64,000 bases of DNA, from NCBI GenBank assembly GCA_900155495.1, contig FTLJ01000184.1, forward strand, positions 56,452 through 120,451. Reading direction: 5' to 3'. Shown here piece by piece: positions 42,414 to 54,062 of this stretch. This stretch comes from Porogramme epimiltina (taxonomy: Eukaryota; Basidiomycota; Agaricomycetes; Polyporales; Polyporaceae). A program made the translations under genes and the position numbers. The notes below the pieces were generated by a model, which was not told the DNA's origin, searched no databases, and worked only from the letters and a program-made list of their open reading frames with translations. Positions within the stretch are counted from its first letter, which is position 1. Each line of letters starts with the position of its first letter.

Positions 42414-44439
42414 TTACAAATACCAGTTTGAGGGCGAAGGAGTAGGAGCCTGACGTTGGAGCAATGCATGTAGTGGTACATCTGTATTGTCCTGCATATC
42501 ATCGTAAGCGCTCCCGGCAAGCCCGAGGCCGAGCACAAGGGCCGGAGAATATGGGCAAGGTGTGAACTTGAGCCGGATCCTGCGTACGGTACTAGGAACG
42601 CCGAACTCGTGCTCGCAGTTGGTCCAATTGTCAATGTGGTCCCTGTCGCAATTGTGTTCATAGTGTCCAAAGCCCACATTCCACATCTTAGGATCAATGG
42701 CCTCGGCCCATGCGAAGTGGACTTCCGGAGACCGCGTGCTGGTGAATGAAACCGGTTTTTTGCATGTTCCGAGGATGATGCGCATTGCCTCCTGTGACAT
42801 CGTGTTTTGCCATATAATCAGGATTACGGCTTCTAAATGCGGCCCTGGGGACTCCAGCACCTTGGTCAAGGGGAAGAATTCGAGCGCACCGAGGGTCTGT
42901 ATCAGTGTTCGGGGAATACGGTAGTGCGTGGGCGCTTTGTCGGGTAAAAAACGCTGGAGGAGGTGGGCGCCATCTGTACGCCCCACCGTAACCGCGGACG
43001 GTTGGGCGATGATATAAATGTTGCGCCACGTGGTGGTGATGGGATTTCCCCGATAGCACATGTTGTTGACGTCACCGAGAGAGACTAGCCTCTTCGACCC
43101 ATAGTGCCCGGATGTAGTATCCTTCTTATAAAATGCCCAAGAGATGTAGTAGACCTCGCAGGACTCTTCTTGGTCTGGTAGGATGGGATTTTTCGGAGCG
43201 GGGTGAAGGAAGAGGCCAAGGCTGTCATGGCCCTTTTCGGAGGCGTCCGTGCACATCAGTATTGCTATGGTCATCTCCTCGACCTTGGCGACTTGGATTC
43301 GGCATTTCATACCGTACGGCGTGAGCTCGAGCGATGGGCATTTTCTGCGGGATTGGCCACCGGAAAATGTATTGCCGATGTCCTGGGGGAGGAGGTAAGT
43401 TATGTAGCAAGCCTGAAGACGGATTACATGCAATGTGAGAGACGCGTACCCTCTCAGACAGATTGCTTCCTGCTATCTGAGGTGCCACTGTCGGTGTCTC
43501 ACTGGTCGGGGAGAAAACCACTGCTTTCGACTCTCGAAAATCGTGCGGCGACTGAGCAAATAGGAATACCACGTGGCTCTCCGGATCGTGGGAGCGCTTG
43601 TGAATATCGGAGAGAGGAACCGGGATTCGTTGATGTTCGGAGGCGATGTGACACGGGTAACCCCATGCGAACAATGTAGTGTCAACACCTTGCTTGACTA
43701 GCTCTGCCTGCAGCCTCTGAAACGCTTGTCTCCCCTCGCCGTACAGCGTCGGCATATTGACATCGAAGAGACCAAGGAGGCAATAGGCTTCGTCTTCAAT
43801 GCGCGTCGTTTTTCGATTGGCCGCCCATGACATCCGCTTCGCGATCGAGGCGTCCACTCGGAAATCCTGCTCACGGATGAGATAACCCCTGTCTATCCCT
43901 GTGCTTTCCATAAGGAGATCGCAGAGGCTATGTTTCGTCCCGATTTGTTCCCACGACCGGGAGAGGAAGATGACAAATGCCGGGGCCAGAAGCTCCTGTA
44001 ACGTCCATCCACGCTTGTGCCACCGTGCGTTCTGGAACCCTAGCCCTTTATTACTTTGCTGAGGGTCCAAGTCTTGTTTGTCGACGTCTTCGAGATGGAC
44101 GTAGCAGACCTCGGCGAAGGCGTACCAATTGAACATGGAGTTGATCGCTTCCGAAAGCTCTGTGCTACTTTCCTTGTTGATGCAACACGAGTCTATCCAG
44201 ACCCATTTGTATCCCATGCTCTCGGCCAACTCACAGCATCTACGGATCTTCTCGCCGACATGATCGCGGGGGTTCTGATCGCACCATTCCTGCGTGATTT
44301 TCTGGATATCCTGGAATGTCTGTTCACCTCCACGCTTGACTGGAGTCCAGGTGTGGGAGAGGATGGCGTAGCCTCCAGGGATAGCGGCAGAGTAGACGAA
44401 GTGATGTAGCTCGGCGCGAGAGGTACTGAGGACCCACAT
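42414..44439 (-). CDS. HET-domain protein (652 aa)
   Basis: Two exons, 43450-44439 and 42414-43382, join in phase 0 across a 67-base intron (GTACGC...CCCCCAG). The HET domain is complete: 'YAILSHTW' near residue 24, 'GYKWVWIDSCCINKES' near 80-95, 'RGWTLQELLAP', and 'YCLLGLFDVNMPTLYGEG'. HET proteins mediate vegetative incompatibility and related cell-death responses in fungi (family knowledge). The C-terminal half carries the basidiomycete HET-associated region ('ELTPYGMKC', 'GRTDGAHLLQRF'), with no NACHT, ankyrin or WD repeats. The start is the Met of 'MWVLST', shared with the gene at 57.56 kb. That paralog has no intron at this position, so one gained or lost it. Partner and ligand are unknown. 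Confidence 0.9.
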
Positions 44440-45169
44440 CGAGTCACAGCTGTGCTGATGAGATGTTGGTGAGAGTAGTGATCTGAAGGTTGTGTACACT
44501 CACTGTATCGATGCAAGAAGACTAACGGGCGATGGTCCTTTGAGCAATGAGATCGGAAAGCTGAAGGGAAGGACGCCCAGGGAATCTGGAGAGGTCAGCT
44601 TGAGAGAACTCTACTTAACGAACGTGATAGGAGACGAAGAAACTTCGCTCGAAGACTCGTTGAAGCATGAGGAACGGTTGAATGCACAGTGACTTCCTAA
44701 TTAAGAGCTGCGTACTAAGCACGCCTTCACAAGGTTTGCACGAGGCGGAAAAGAACCAGCAGTGCATTCAGTACATGGCAGATGGCAACGGGCATCATCC
44801 TCCCATTTCATCAGCAATGTGTCACGCGGCTCGGGAGCGGCTTATAAATAAGCCCGGGGCTTGGGCGGGCTTACAGGCTTGTGGGCTTAGGCGGGCTTGG
44901 GAGTGGGCTTGGAGCGGGCTTGGAATAGTACTCATTGGGGCGAATTCTACGAATATGCTGACAAAGAAAACAAGGTCTTATTGACATCGTACACTACTGG
45001 CAGCGGCGTAAATACATGTGGCCTCGGGCGGGCGCCGGAACTGAGAGGTGTACTTCGGGATCGCGTAGTAGTGCGTGTAGAACGTACTCAACGACCTGCA
45101 GTCATACGGGCCCGAGGAGGCGTTGCGGCGTCGACCTGATGCATCGTCAAAACGACGACGCACCGCCTG
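44440..45169. other. HET upstream region with a GGGCTT short repeat
   Basis: No gene seen. At 44.85-44.93 kb there is a run of GGGCTT-based units (GCGGGCTTGGGAGTGGGCTTGG), preceded by TTATAAATAAG, which could be a TATA box for either strand or the end of a small transposon. At 45.04-45.14 kb a minus-strand frame ('STFYTHYYAIPKYTSQFRR') looks protein-like but has no supporting copy. Confidence 0.4.
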
Positions 45170-45720
45170 TCAGATCTGTCGGTCATTCGGTAGTAACGGT
45201 GCTTCCTGCGGGCTTTAGGGACGATCCGCCTTCGGAGATAATGGAACATGATGTCGGGGAGGTGTGGGACGAGAAAGTACTGATGTGTCGCCTGCTGATG
45301 GAATTAAGTCTTTCTACATAGGCTTGTATCAGCAGGAGACATGTATTATGATACTGTGTATCTATTTGACTTACCGAGTCCCGATATTACTCATGCCGTT
45401 CACCGGGAGGTGAACTTTACAGTGGGATCACTTCTGCCTCAATGTCGTTTGATATAGGGACTCTGTCGTAGACGTGTCGATGGTTCACACGGAAAAAGAC
45501 GAGTCTGAACTCCGAGCGAAGGATAAGGGCCGCATTGGGCGCGAAACAAACGCAAGTTTATCAAGTTCTATCCATAACTCGAACGGCATGATGAGCATCG
45601 ATAGTTGTATTGATAATGGAAGAGCTCACGTAGGTTCGACACATAGAGAAATCTATTGAAAATCTTGACGGAATGAGGTGGGGTTCGAACTCTTGACGAT
45701 GGATGTAAGCGTCAACCCGA
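45170..45720. repeat. Solitary U1 upstream segment, copy E4
   Basis: Matches 8.35-8.97 kb (GGCTTGTATCAGCAGGAGAC, TTCACCGGGAGGTGAACTTTAC-like sequence). The U1 coding part that should lie to its left is absent; the match stops at about 45.17 kb. Confidence 0.6.
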
Positions 45721-45799
45721 GACCAGCATCCACGATGTCAAGGAGACAGAATGCATGGAAATTCGGACCGGTTCGGCTCACTACAGGCGAGTTGAACTG

Positions 45800-46985
45800 A
45801 TCCCGTCAATGCCTCCACTGGCAGTACCTCGCATCGTCGAACATGCCACTTCGACATCTTTCCCCCATTCCCCTTACCAGACCCAACTGAACTCCTATGG
45901 CAAACGACTCTCAACAACCTCTATTAAAGGTCTTCTAGGTAGAACGGTCGTACGCTTAAACCGCGGTATGTGGTGCCCTCATTCAAATAAATGTCCTTTT
46001 CTGACACTGCTTGTGCATTCAAGCCATACACGTCTAGCCTGGCCATCCATATAAGCATGCACACAGTTAGTTCAGACAGGTCTGCCATGTCCGCACGACC
46101 AGAATGTTGTCGCTCGGAAGATACACTAGGAGAGATATTGGGCGTGGGTGGCTGGTCGCTTTCGGTCGAAAGTCATGCAACACACGCTTCACAAAGCTTG
46201 CGCCAGGTGCGTTTCCATAGTATATGTCTTGACATACATTCCTAACGCGTCCCAGTAAATTGGTCTCACGGGCACCCCATGAAATGGGCGCAACCCTCGC
46301 CTATATGTGTGTCGTCGGAGTGCATCATTTCTGTGCTCGCTTCCAAAAGTAGGTCCTGGCACCTCTTAGTGTCATAGCCCATGTCCTAACCTTACACAAC
46401 TGTTCTATCTCCAACTCTCAAGTCGACGCATGCCTCAAGGCTCACTTTCACCTCCCACCGCTTCTTCCTACCCCCGCATCTACAGCCAACGGCCCCTAGG
46501 ACGCTGAGGTCTTCGATGGGCAATCAGTCATTCCCCCAGCTAGACCCCAGTCTCAACGTCAAGCAGTTTGCATCCGCCAGATACGACGACATTGTCAAAC
46601 TCTGGGACTTCGCGGTCCGTGTGCCCGCATTACTGTTGCGTCCTAGGTACGCCCATTTGCCTTTCTTCTTTCCACCCTCCTGCACCATCGGCTGCATGAG
46701 AGGGGGAGTATCGCAGACGTGTACTGACGACCCGTCGGCGTGTTTGCAGGACAGCCAATCTCGTCTGACAAAAAGACACCCACCGCGCTGGGGTACAATA
46801 CCATGTTCTGCTCTGCGTCAATATCCGACACCCACACTACGATACACGGCATCGTCTGGTGCGTCCCCTGATCGCTCATGAACAGCATTCTCGCCGTGTC
46901 CCGCGACGATGGCAAGATGAGGCTGAGGGATAAGGACCTGGAGGGTGTATACGGAGTGCGCGCGAGTGTGGTGACGAACTAGGAG
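45800..46985 (+). pseudogene. SEC13: SEC13 pseudogene, copy E4
   Basis: Exon 3 region at 45.88 kb (CAACTGAACTCCTATGGCAA), exon 4 and intron 4 near 46.15-46.25, exon 5 near 46.27, exon 6 near 46.50-46.65 with 'VKQFASARYDDIVKLWDF' still legible, and the last exon to a TAG at about 46.98 kb. Small indels break the frame many times. Confidence 0.8.
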
Positions 46986-46989
46986 TGGA

Positions 46990-47548
46990 GCAGGGACTTT
47001 CAAGGAACCGCGGAGGGTTATAGCATGTTAAGGGCAGGGTTGTACACTGCACGAATCTTGCGTACGTCGATATTTCCCAACCATCTAGTGTCACAACGTC
47101 TGTTCCTAAAACACAGTGTAGGCTGGGCGTACTGGACACCGTCCGGTATAACAGGCCCACCCCAAACCATCCATCATTACACATCCGCCGTCACGGCGTC
47201 CGACGCCTCCTTCCTCCACCAACACCTTTCTGCCCTAGCTCTCCAATACCAGCTCGCAGTATCTACTACAACCCGATGTCATATCAAGCTCATTTGAGGC
47301 ACGATAAAGACGATGACGATAGTGCAAGACGGAGAACTGGCCGTAGATGAGTAAGCCCGAGGCGGCCCGCGCAGGCTAGGGCTACGTGCGAGCACAAAGT
47401 ACGGCCCAGGATCAGGATGGACGTATGAAGGGCCGATGAGGTAGTGCTGTGAGATTCGGTACGTTCAATCTTTCTTCACCTCACAAAGACTGGCATCCAC
47501 TTAACTGGACTCGCTTCAGAACTATTAAGTGCAACGCCTTCTCCCGCA
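46990..47548. repeat. Spacer P, copy E4
   Basis: Matches 9.97-10.56 kb, including ACTTTCAAGGAACCGCGGAGG and ACGGCGTCCGACGCCTCCTTCC. No gene is called. Confidence 0.5.
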
Positions 47549-48130
47549 ATGGCCCCAGTTAGGGACGGGCGCGTCGTGTTCATGAAGTACCCCGGGCCAG
47601 GTAATACCTACGATGTGCCCATTATGCTTGCAATCGCTGACCCAACTTTCCAGGATGCATCATCACTGGAGAGACTGTTGTGTACGATTAGTCGGAGACG
47701 AATGACCTCGACGCCGTCTCGCTACAGGGCGGGATGCTGTCGTTCTCGATCGATCCAAACCTTCGCCATCGGACGATAGAGCCCAAAGGGTCGCAGTATG
47801 AGGAGAGCGTAGTAAGTTCCATAACCATATTACTCCCTATTCCTCCGCTGACTCCTTCCCCCTAGAAATGTGGACACCTGGCGAACTGCGAGCACATACG
47901 GCCTACAACGATGTACGACCAAATCCAGACATTCCCGGCCAGGATGGAGAGCAGGGGCGCTGTTATCCGCCCTGCGGATTTCGTATTCCAGTTCGGAGAC
48001 CGCTTCTGGAACATCTTCGTCGTATTCGCCCTACGGATGGGTCTATGGTTCGTGTTGGCTATATGGCGCTCTCAGCACTTCTTGCTCAACGCCGTGTCAG
48101 CCGTAGCACGACTTGAACAAGCACCCGTAT
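47549..48130 (+). pseudogene. MDR oxidoreductase 5' pseudogene, copy E4
   Basis: Exon 1 is intact ('MAPVRDGRVVFMKYPGPG'). Exon 2 has an in-frame TAG where the intact gene has GGG (TACGATTAGTCGGAG), plus a deletion that removes the 'VLLKM' codons. Exons 3-4 are legible to 'GDRFWNIF' near 48.02 kb, then similarity ends. The catalytic and cofactor halves are missing. Confidence 0.85.
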
Positions 48131-48629
48131 CCGGCCACCACCAAGGTACCGGCACGGAAAAATCGAACTACGCACGACCTGGAATGGGTCATCGTAGTAG
48201 TGGTACGGGTAGGATGCGTCGCGCAGGGAGTGTGTCTGGTGTCGCATTGCCAATGCGCACCCTTTTGACGGTGTGTTCTTCATGCGATGGTGTCTATTCT
48301 GTCACTCATCTCCCTTTGTGCGCACAGGAACACCCGCCTTTACATTCAGTGGCTCGTTGTGGAGGATGCTACACGAGACGATCTGGTCCCACAGGCTGTG
48401 GCAGAACGCGCACGTCAGCCTAGTCCGGTCATCCTCGGGCACTGTTACATGCCCGAAGAGTATCATACGCAGCTATATAGTATAAGAAATATATTTCATT
48501 GCACAGAACCATTCAGAGGGCGCGGAACGATCACAAGAAAGAGGGCTGCAGGGCGTGCACGGCAGAGGACGCGGCTTGGGCATGGGCGTGCGTGGAAGAG
48601 GATACAACGTGGACGCGGATGAGGGCGTT

Positions 48630-48960
48630 TGAGGTGACTCGCCGTGTGCCAGCAGGGACATAGCTATGGGGATGGGGAGGGAATGGGTGTGCGCATGTAT
48701 CGGGGGGCGGGATATGTCATGGGCGTGGATAGGATTGGTTCGCGCGACTCGCCGTGTCCCGGTAGTAACATAGCTATGAACATAGATGAGAATGGGGATG
48801 GAATAGGTGTACTTGCGCATGGGGGAGATGGCGTGGTGGATGTGTACAGGAGGGTCGCGAGTTGAGGTGGCTCGTTGTGTATGATTCTGCGCACGGGTAG
48901 CGACTTAGTCATGGGTATGAACTTGGATGAAGATAGGGACGGCGCGACGGGCGTGGGCGT
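48630..48960. repeat. Degenerate tandem repeat, unit about 110-125 bases
   Basis: Three imperfect units, marked by GACTCGCCGTGT at 48.636 and 48.746 kb and GGCTCGTTGTGT near 48.87 kb, each followed by AACATAGCTATG-like or CTTAGTCATGGG and then GATGGGGATGG-like and GGTGT sequence. All three unit starts agree within a few bases in layout. Confidence 0.65.
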
Positions 48961-49849
48961 GCCGTGTGGAGGAGGAGACGACGCGAACTGCGAGAGGGTG
49001 TGTGTGAGGTGATGACTTGGGTGCTGAGGACGGCGGTTCGCCACAAGCTACGACTGTGAGCGTGTTCGGGGGTGACGTCTTGGTCGGCGGGAGCACGTAT
49101 GACGGGGCGGGTCGTCGTAAACTAGTTTCCGGCGCGCGCGGGGATGATGACTCGGACGACGATGGCACTGGTTCATCTGGCGGACCACGGCTGTAGGTGT
49201 GTGCGGGGCGATGTCTTGGGCGGCGGGGGCATGTATAGCGGGGGCGGGTTGTCGTGGGTGATGGATTCCAGCGTGTGTGTAGAGTCAGAGGATGGCGCTT
49301 CCGGGAGTATGATCCTGCAGGTCGACGTTGGAAGGGGGAGGGCCGGAGAGGCGAGGCGGTCGTCAGAGACGGGGGCGTCCTGCGCATCAAGCGTGTCAGG
49401 TTCCCTAGGTACAGAATCTCGTCGAGCGTGCTATCGAAGGGATCGATCGACAGGCATGGCAGCGCATCGTGCATTTTCGCCGTTTCGTCCGATTTGAGGT
49501 GGTGAGGGACGTCGTGCGCCTACAGACCCTCGTCGAACTCGCGGAGTGAATGGAGGACGCGGTTTGCTGCGCTGGCGGTGGCGCAGGGCTCGGAGATCGT
49601 CGCTTTGTGCGCGTCGCTGTGGCCTGTGGAGCGTGCGCTGATTGTGGGGATGGGGTAAGTCTTCAGCGTAAGGGGTGGCGAGGTTCGCTTTACTCGAATT
49701 GGGCATAGTCTGGGGGCGGCTAGTATAAGGGCTAACAGTGGGGTGTACGGGGATAGCAGGAGGCCGGTGCGGGGAGGTGATGGACGTAAGTGGTCGGTCC
49801 CGTCCTAGTCGACGACGGAGGGGACGTGAGGCGGTTTCGTCGACGCGTC
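48961..49849. other. Ambiguous coding region, strand not resolved
   Basis: On the plus strand an exon-like frame (49.53-49.65 kb, 'RTRFAALAVAQGSEIVALCA') ends at a good GTAAGT donor and can be preceded by a GTGGTG...CTACAG intron. On the minus strand a 189-codon frame (48905-49474, 'LPCLSIDPFDSTLDEILYLG') overlaps it. Both cannot be right, and neither matches a family I know. Confidence 0.3.
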
Positions 49850-50410
49850 CATCCGAAGAACGAGGAGGCGGCGAGAGTTGAATGTTTGCCCTTTGCTGTA
49901 TCTCGTCGAGACGAAGCTTGCGTTTTGCATCTATGGACGCACGCGTACGGGGGGGGGCAGTCTATGATGCGGCCCTTTTCGAAGTTGTGCGAGCCATCGG
50001 CCTGGGACGTGAGGCACTCCACGTTGATGCCTATGGATTGAGAAAGGGGGCCACGGAGACTGTCTTTCGTCCCGATCTGGTGCCACCCCAGGGAGAAAAT
50101 GACAACGTTTGACGGTCCTAGAAGCTCCGGCAAGGGGCATCCACGCGTGCGCCATCTCGCCCTCTGGAACTCCTCATCCTCGCCGTAGGGATCGTTGCGC
50201 TCCGCGATCCCGCAGCACCTGTGTGTCTTCTCACCGACCCGATCCAAGAGCTCTCTCCCGCGGTGTTTCACTCGTCGTTTATCTTCCGGACGTCCTAGAA
50301 AGTCTCGTCGAGTCCAAGTGGGAGATGGCATGGCGTATCCTCTGGGGACAGTGGTAGAGTCGGGGAAGTTGTAGAGCTCAGCACAAGCGGTACTGAGGAA
50401 CCGCGTTGGT
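49850..50410 (-). pseudogene. HET-domain pseudogene
   Basis: The minus strand aligns with the HET gene at 57.56 kb: GCTGAGCTCTACAACTTC at the N-terminus, CCCAGAGGATACGCCAT for the GGYAI codons, then 'RWRTRGCPLPELLGP' for 'RWHARGWTLQELLAP' and 'WHQIGTKDSLRGPLS' for the following segment. The invariant 'WIDSCCINKE' block is deleted and the N-terminal part is frame-shifted. Similarity ends near 49.85 kb. A dead copy. Confidence 0.85.
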
Positions 50411-53400
50411 TCTATTAGTGGGGTGGGGAGGGTTGGTGGGCGCGTTGACGGACAATGTTTGTGAACTCACCGGGAGGATGCTCAAGTCACTGTGTGTCCT
50501 TCGATTGTCGGTAGAGCGGGATCGGATGGGTGTAGAGAATACGACAGATGCTGGGGAAAGGTAGGCTCCAAAGTATGCTCTTCGCCATGAGGGACGACCA
50601 AAACGTTGTCGTTCGAACGCTCGTATGGGCGACTCGAGCGCACTGGATGTGCACAGGAGAGGGGTGGATTGTGAGACGGAGAAAGGCTACGTCGGCCGCT
50701 GTGTGGCACCGATCCTTCTCGGTTTCAGGCCGGCGTGGATTTGCTTATCCAGAGCTTGCTGTGAATCGCCCACCGCTGCGCCCATGTCGACCAGACCGTA
50801 GACACAACGGATGAGATTGTGAAAGAATGGGGATGTTCCCGGGCCATTTTCCTGTAATTGAATGAGGTTGGTACTCAACAGTAGGGACTGATGAACACGA
50901 CGAACCGATATCCCCTCGTCTCTGCGATCCCGATGCACTTGGAGCACCCGGGTATGTCAAACAAAACATCAAAAAGCAGTCTTTGCAAATGATGAACGAA
51001 CTTACAATGTGCTGCATGGGGAACTATCTCCGGGGATTGTCCATGGATGGCAGCGGGGGAGGCGAACGGTCAAAAGTTTGAAACGGGATCCGAAGCTGAG
51101 AGCTCCTGGGCCGAGGAAAACGGAGGATCGCAGCTGGTGGGCATCTTGGGTGCTGCGTTCGGAGGTTCATGGTTAAAGAGAGGAAAGCGTAATGTGTGGA
51201 GGCGTGCGAGGTGGTGGTAGGGATTCCGCTGGAGGGTTGCCCGTCGTTTCGGCCTCCATGCCAGTGGCAGCGGCCCGCCGCCCAGTCTTGGCGCTCAGGC
51301 CTGTTTTGTCCCCAGACATCGGGAACATGCATATGCTCACCACCGTCACTGTGCGCCCACTGCCTGCGAGCCCCCCTTGGGGCTTGAAAGATTTACATCT
51401 CCCCCACAACGCACCAACTATGTGTCCCAGCCTCGCCATTGTATGGCTATCGTCCCGCGCTGTTGCCAATCCAGCTTGTCTGTCGTGCTACCGCATACTC
51501 AGGTGAGCTCTTCGAAGTCTCGGACTCCTCAATACTTGCCAGTAACTCACAGGCATTAAACAGGAACACCTACCTTTGCGCTCAGATACGCTCTCCTCAA
51601 CTGCGGCTGGTGTTGGCCGCCTCCCTGCTTCCACCGCCTTCTTGCAACATGTTGTCCATTGGTCTTCGGCCCACTCGCTCATCACATACGCCTCGCGGAT
51701 CCTCGCAACTAGATTCAGACTGGGACATGCTGAAGGGATAAGGTATAGTGCGAGAGATGGGGAGTCGCATGGGCGAACGGTGCGACTGCGGAGTAATGAT
51801 CGTCCTTGGTGCGTCTCCCCCCGCTTCCCTGGCCTTCCTCTCAACATGCCTTCTATTGCAGATCCCTCGCAAACGCGCGCGTACATTGTCCCTGTTAACA
51901 TGTGTACGAGTAGACGGCTTCGCCGTGTTCGTGTCACGTCTGGCCGCTGCGCCATCTACACTCACTCCGTCGCCCCAACGGTCCGAGGAGCGCGCCATTC
52001 TTCAACTCACCGCCTCTTTCTCAAGTTTCGGCGCGCTCTTCTTGGTACAGCCTCGGCCCTCGCAATCAAGCTCGTGCGCCACGGTGAGGGCGAGTGGGCG
52101 AGTACGTCCACCCATTGATCGTCGTATCCTCCCGACGGCGCAGGCGACTGTCAAGCTATCACTGGCTTAGTCTGTCACCGGTGAGTGTTTCATTACTGGT
52201 CAGGTATCTTGCGTCATGGTTGCCATATCTTGTAAGCTCTTCTGTCTCATTAGCAGGGCCCCCAGGTGGAACATCAGACGTGGGTGCGCGCCGAACGGCT
52301 ACGTGACGGTAAGCGTTGGTGGATCATAGGGCATACATATATGAGATTTCTATCAAAACTTCGTTCATCATTTCTGAAGAGGTCGATGTTCATGTCGACG
52401 CGAGAGCATCGTACAAGATCGACAAACGGGTAGACCCTTTATGCTAAAGCGAAGACTTTGAGCCGCGCTCGCATGCGATTGAGTCGGTCAACGTCTTTGA
52501 CAGCTCGACTTTCGTCCCTAACAAGATCTATCCAGGTACGCTACCAGGGCCGCCTTCTTGAAGTAGTGTCATCCTGATGGAAAGCTTAGAAGGACCGCCC
52601 ACCCTGCAGGAGCTACTACGGAGAAAGCCCCCGACAGCCCATTGCGGGCCGCGTCATTATGTGAGAAAGGGGCGGCGCAAGTCCGCGTTGTCTGCTGCCG
52701 CAACGAAGGTCGACTCTAGGTGGGCACGGGCGGCGGGCCGGGTCCGGAGAGAAGTTCGTGCCTTCCAGCGATCGAATATCTGCAAATGGGCGGGGGAATC
52801 CTTCGCCGCGGTGCGTGGTGATGCGCGATCGTGCCCAGCCGTGCGCGGCGTTTTGAAACGTGTGCGCCTTCGTGCGGTGTGCGCAATGCTCACCTTCCCC
52901 TCTCCGGTCGTATAGGATATCCTTCTCCAGATCAAGTGAGTTATACCTTGCCCCTACCTCACCCACAAGGCCAGGTCGCGTTGATTCACCATTCATCATT
53001 CAACTATGCACTCTTCATGTCGCAGCATGATGAAAGTGAGAGATGGCCAGATGGTAGGCCGCGGGTAAATGACATCGTGTCGACTCGATGGACTACTTCG
53101 GTGCGTCTCTTCCTCTCCAGTCCGTTTCTGCCCATGTTCGCTGCGTCTTTCCCACAGGTGATCGCACCCGGCTTCTCAGCACAGGTCGAGACGTGACAGC
53201 TCGACTCGTGTCCATGGTCCGTTTGCCGCGACACACAGTAGAGCACAGATCTCCCCCTGCGGTGCCCCTTCCTGGGTCGGAAGCTCCAGCCCGACCATTA
53301 ACATCGCCCCGACTTTGTGCTCTACGAAGCCTTACACCGGGTTCTCGGAGCGCACAAATGTCCGTACGCGACGCTGTACGGCTTGCAACTGCATGCTTGC

Positions 53401-54062
53401 AACGCTGTCATAATAGAACATTAGGAAGGCGCGGTAGCCAGCACCCCGAAGCCATGGACAGCTCCTGCCTGCGGGCCGCTGTCGGCCGGTTTCGCTCCGC
53501 GCAACACCGACGTCGCTAAACAAACAGCGGGTTCAATAACCGCGCCACGAACCTATAGGGCTCGACACGCTCAGATGAGGTAAGGGTAGCCAGCGATAGG
53601 AGTTTCTCGGGGTTACCTGATGAGAGTGCCTGTTCGTTGCCTGTGTCCACATGAGCGGGTTGTGGACCATGTTGAAACTGAAGCCGTAGTCAAGAAACCG
53701 CGCCACTGTACACAATATACTTATTTTCCCTAACATATAGTCCACACAAGTTTCTGTGTGTGTGCCCTCGGTTGTACAAATGCCGATCTGTAGTACTCAA
53801 TGTGTTGCAACCTCGCGATAATATGAACTGATCCATAAGTTGATACGCTAGTAGCAAGGGGATGCCCACGCTATCGCGAGGAATCATCGAAGTGCAACAC
53901 GATCCCAGCTGGGGGGGGATGCATCACGTGACAGGATTGAACCGGCTCAGCTCTCCACCATCGAGTTGGACCAGCCTCGTCAGTGTCCATACGTTACTGC
54001 CCTCCACGTCGCCTAACACATCCCACTCCTCCCCGTCCTCTTATCCGTCCTCGCTGTCAAAC
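50411..54062. other. Gene-poor stretch, no supported gene
   Basis: Open frames up to 180 codons (51576-52118 plus) occur, with possible splice sites, but none repeats in the window or shows a motif I know. 53.86-54.06 kb is the SEC13 upstream region; it matches the sequence before the broken copies (GATTGAACCGGCTCAG, TTGGACCAGCCTCGTCA). Confidence 0.4.

Noticed and set aside
45660..45730. GGTTCGAA motif resembling a tRNA T-loop (also near 8.89 and 29.85 kb)
   Set aside because: The flanking bases do not pair into a T-stem, and no acceptor or anticodon arm can be drawn in any of the three copies.
48630..48960. CRISPR array
   Set aside because: Units are degenerate tandem repeats without alternating spacers, and the DNA is eukaryotic.
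51576..52118. 180-codon plus-strand open frame
   Set aside because: Overlaps long frames on the minus strand; translation is Arg/Ser-rich with no motif and no repeat copy to support it.
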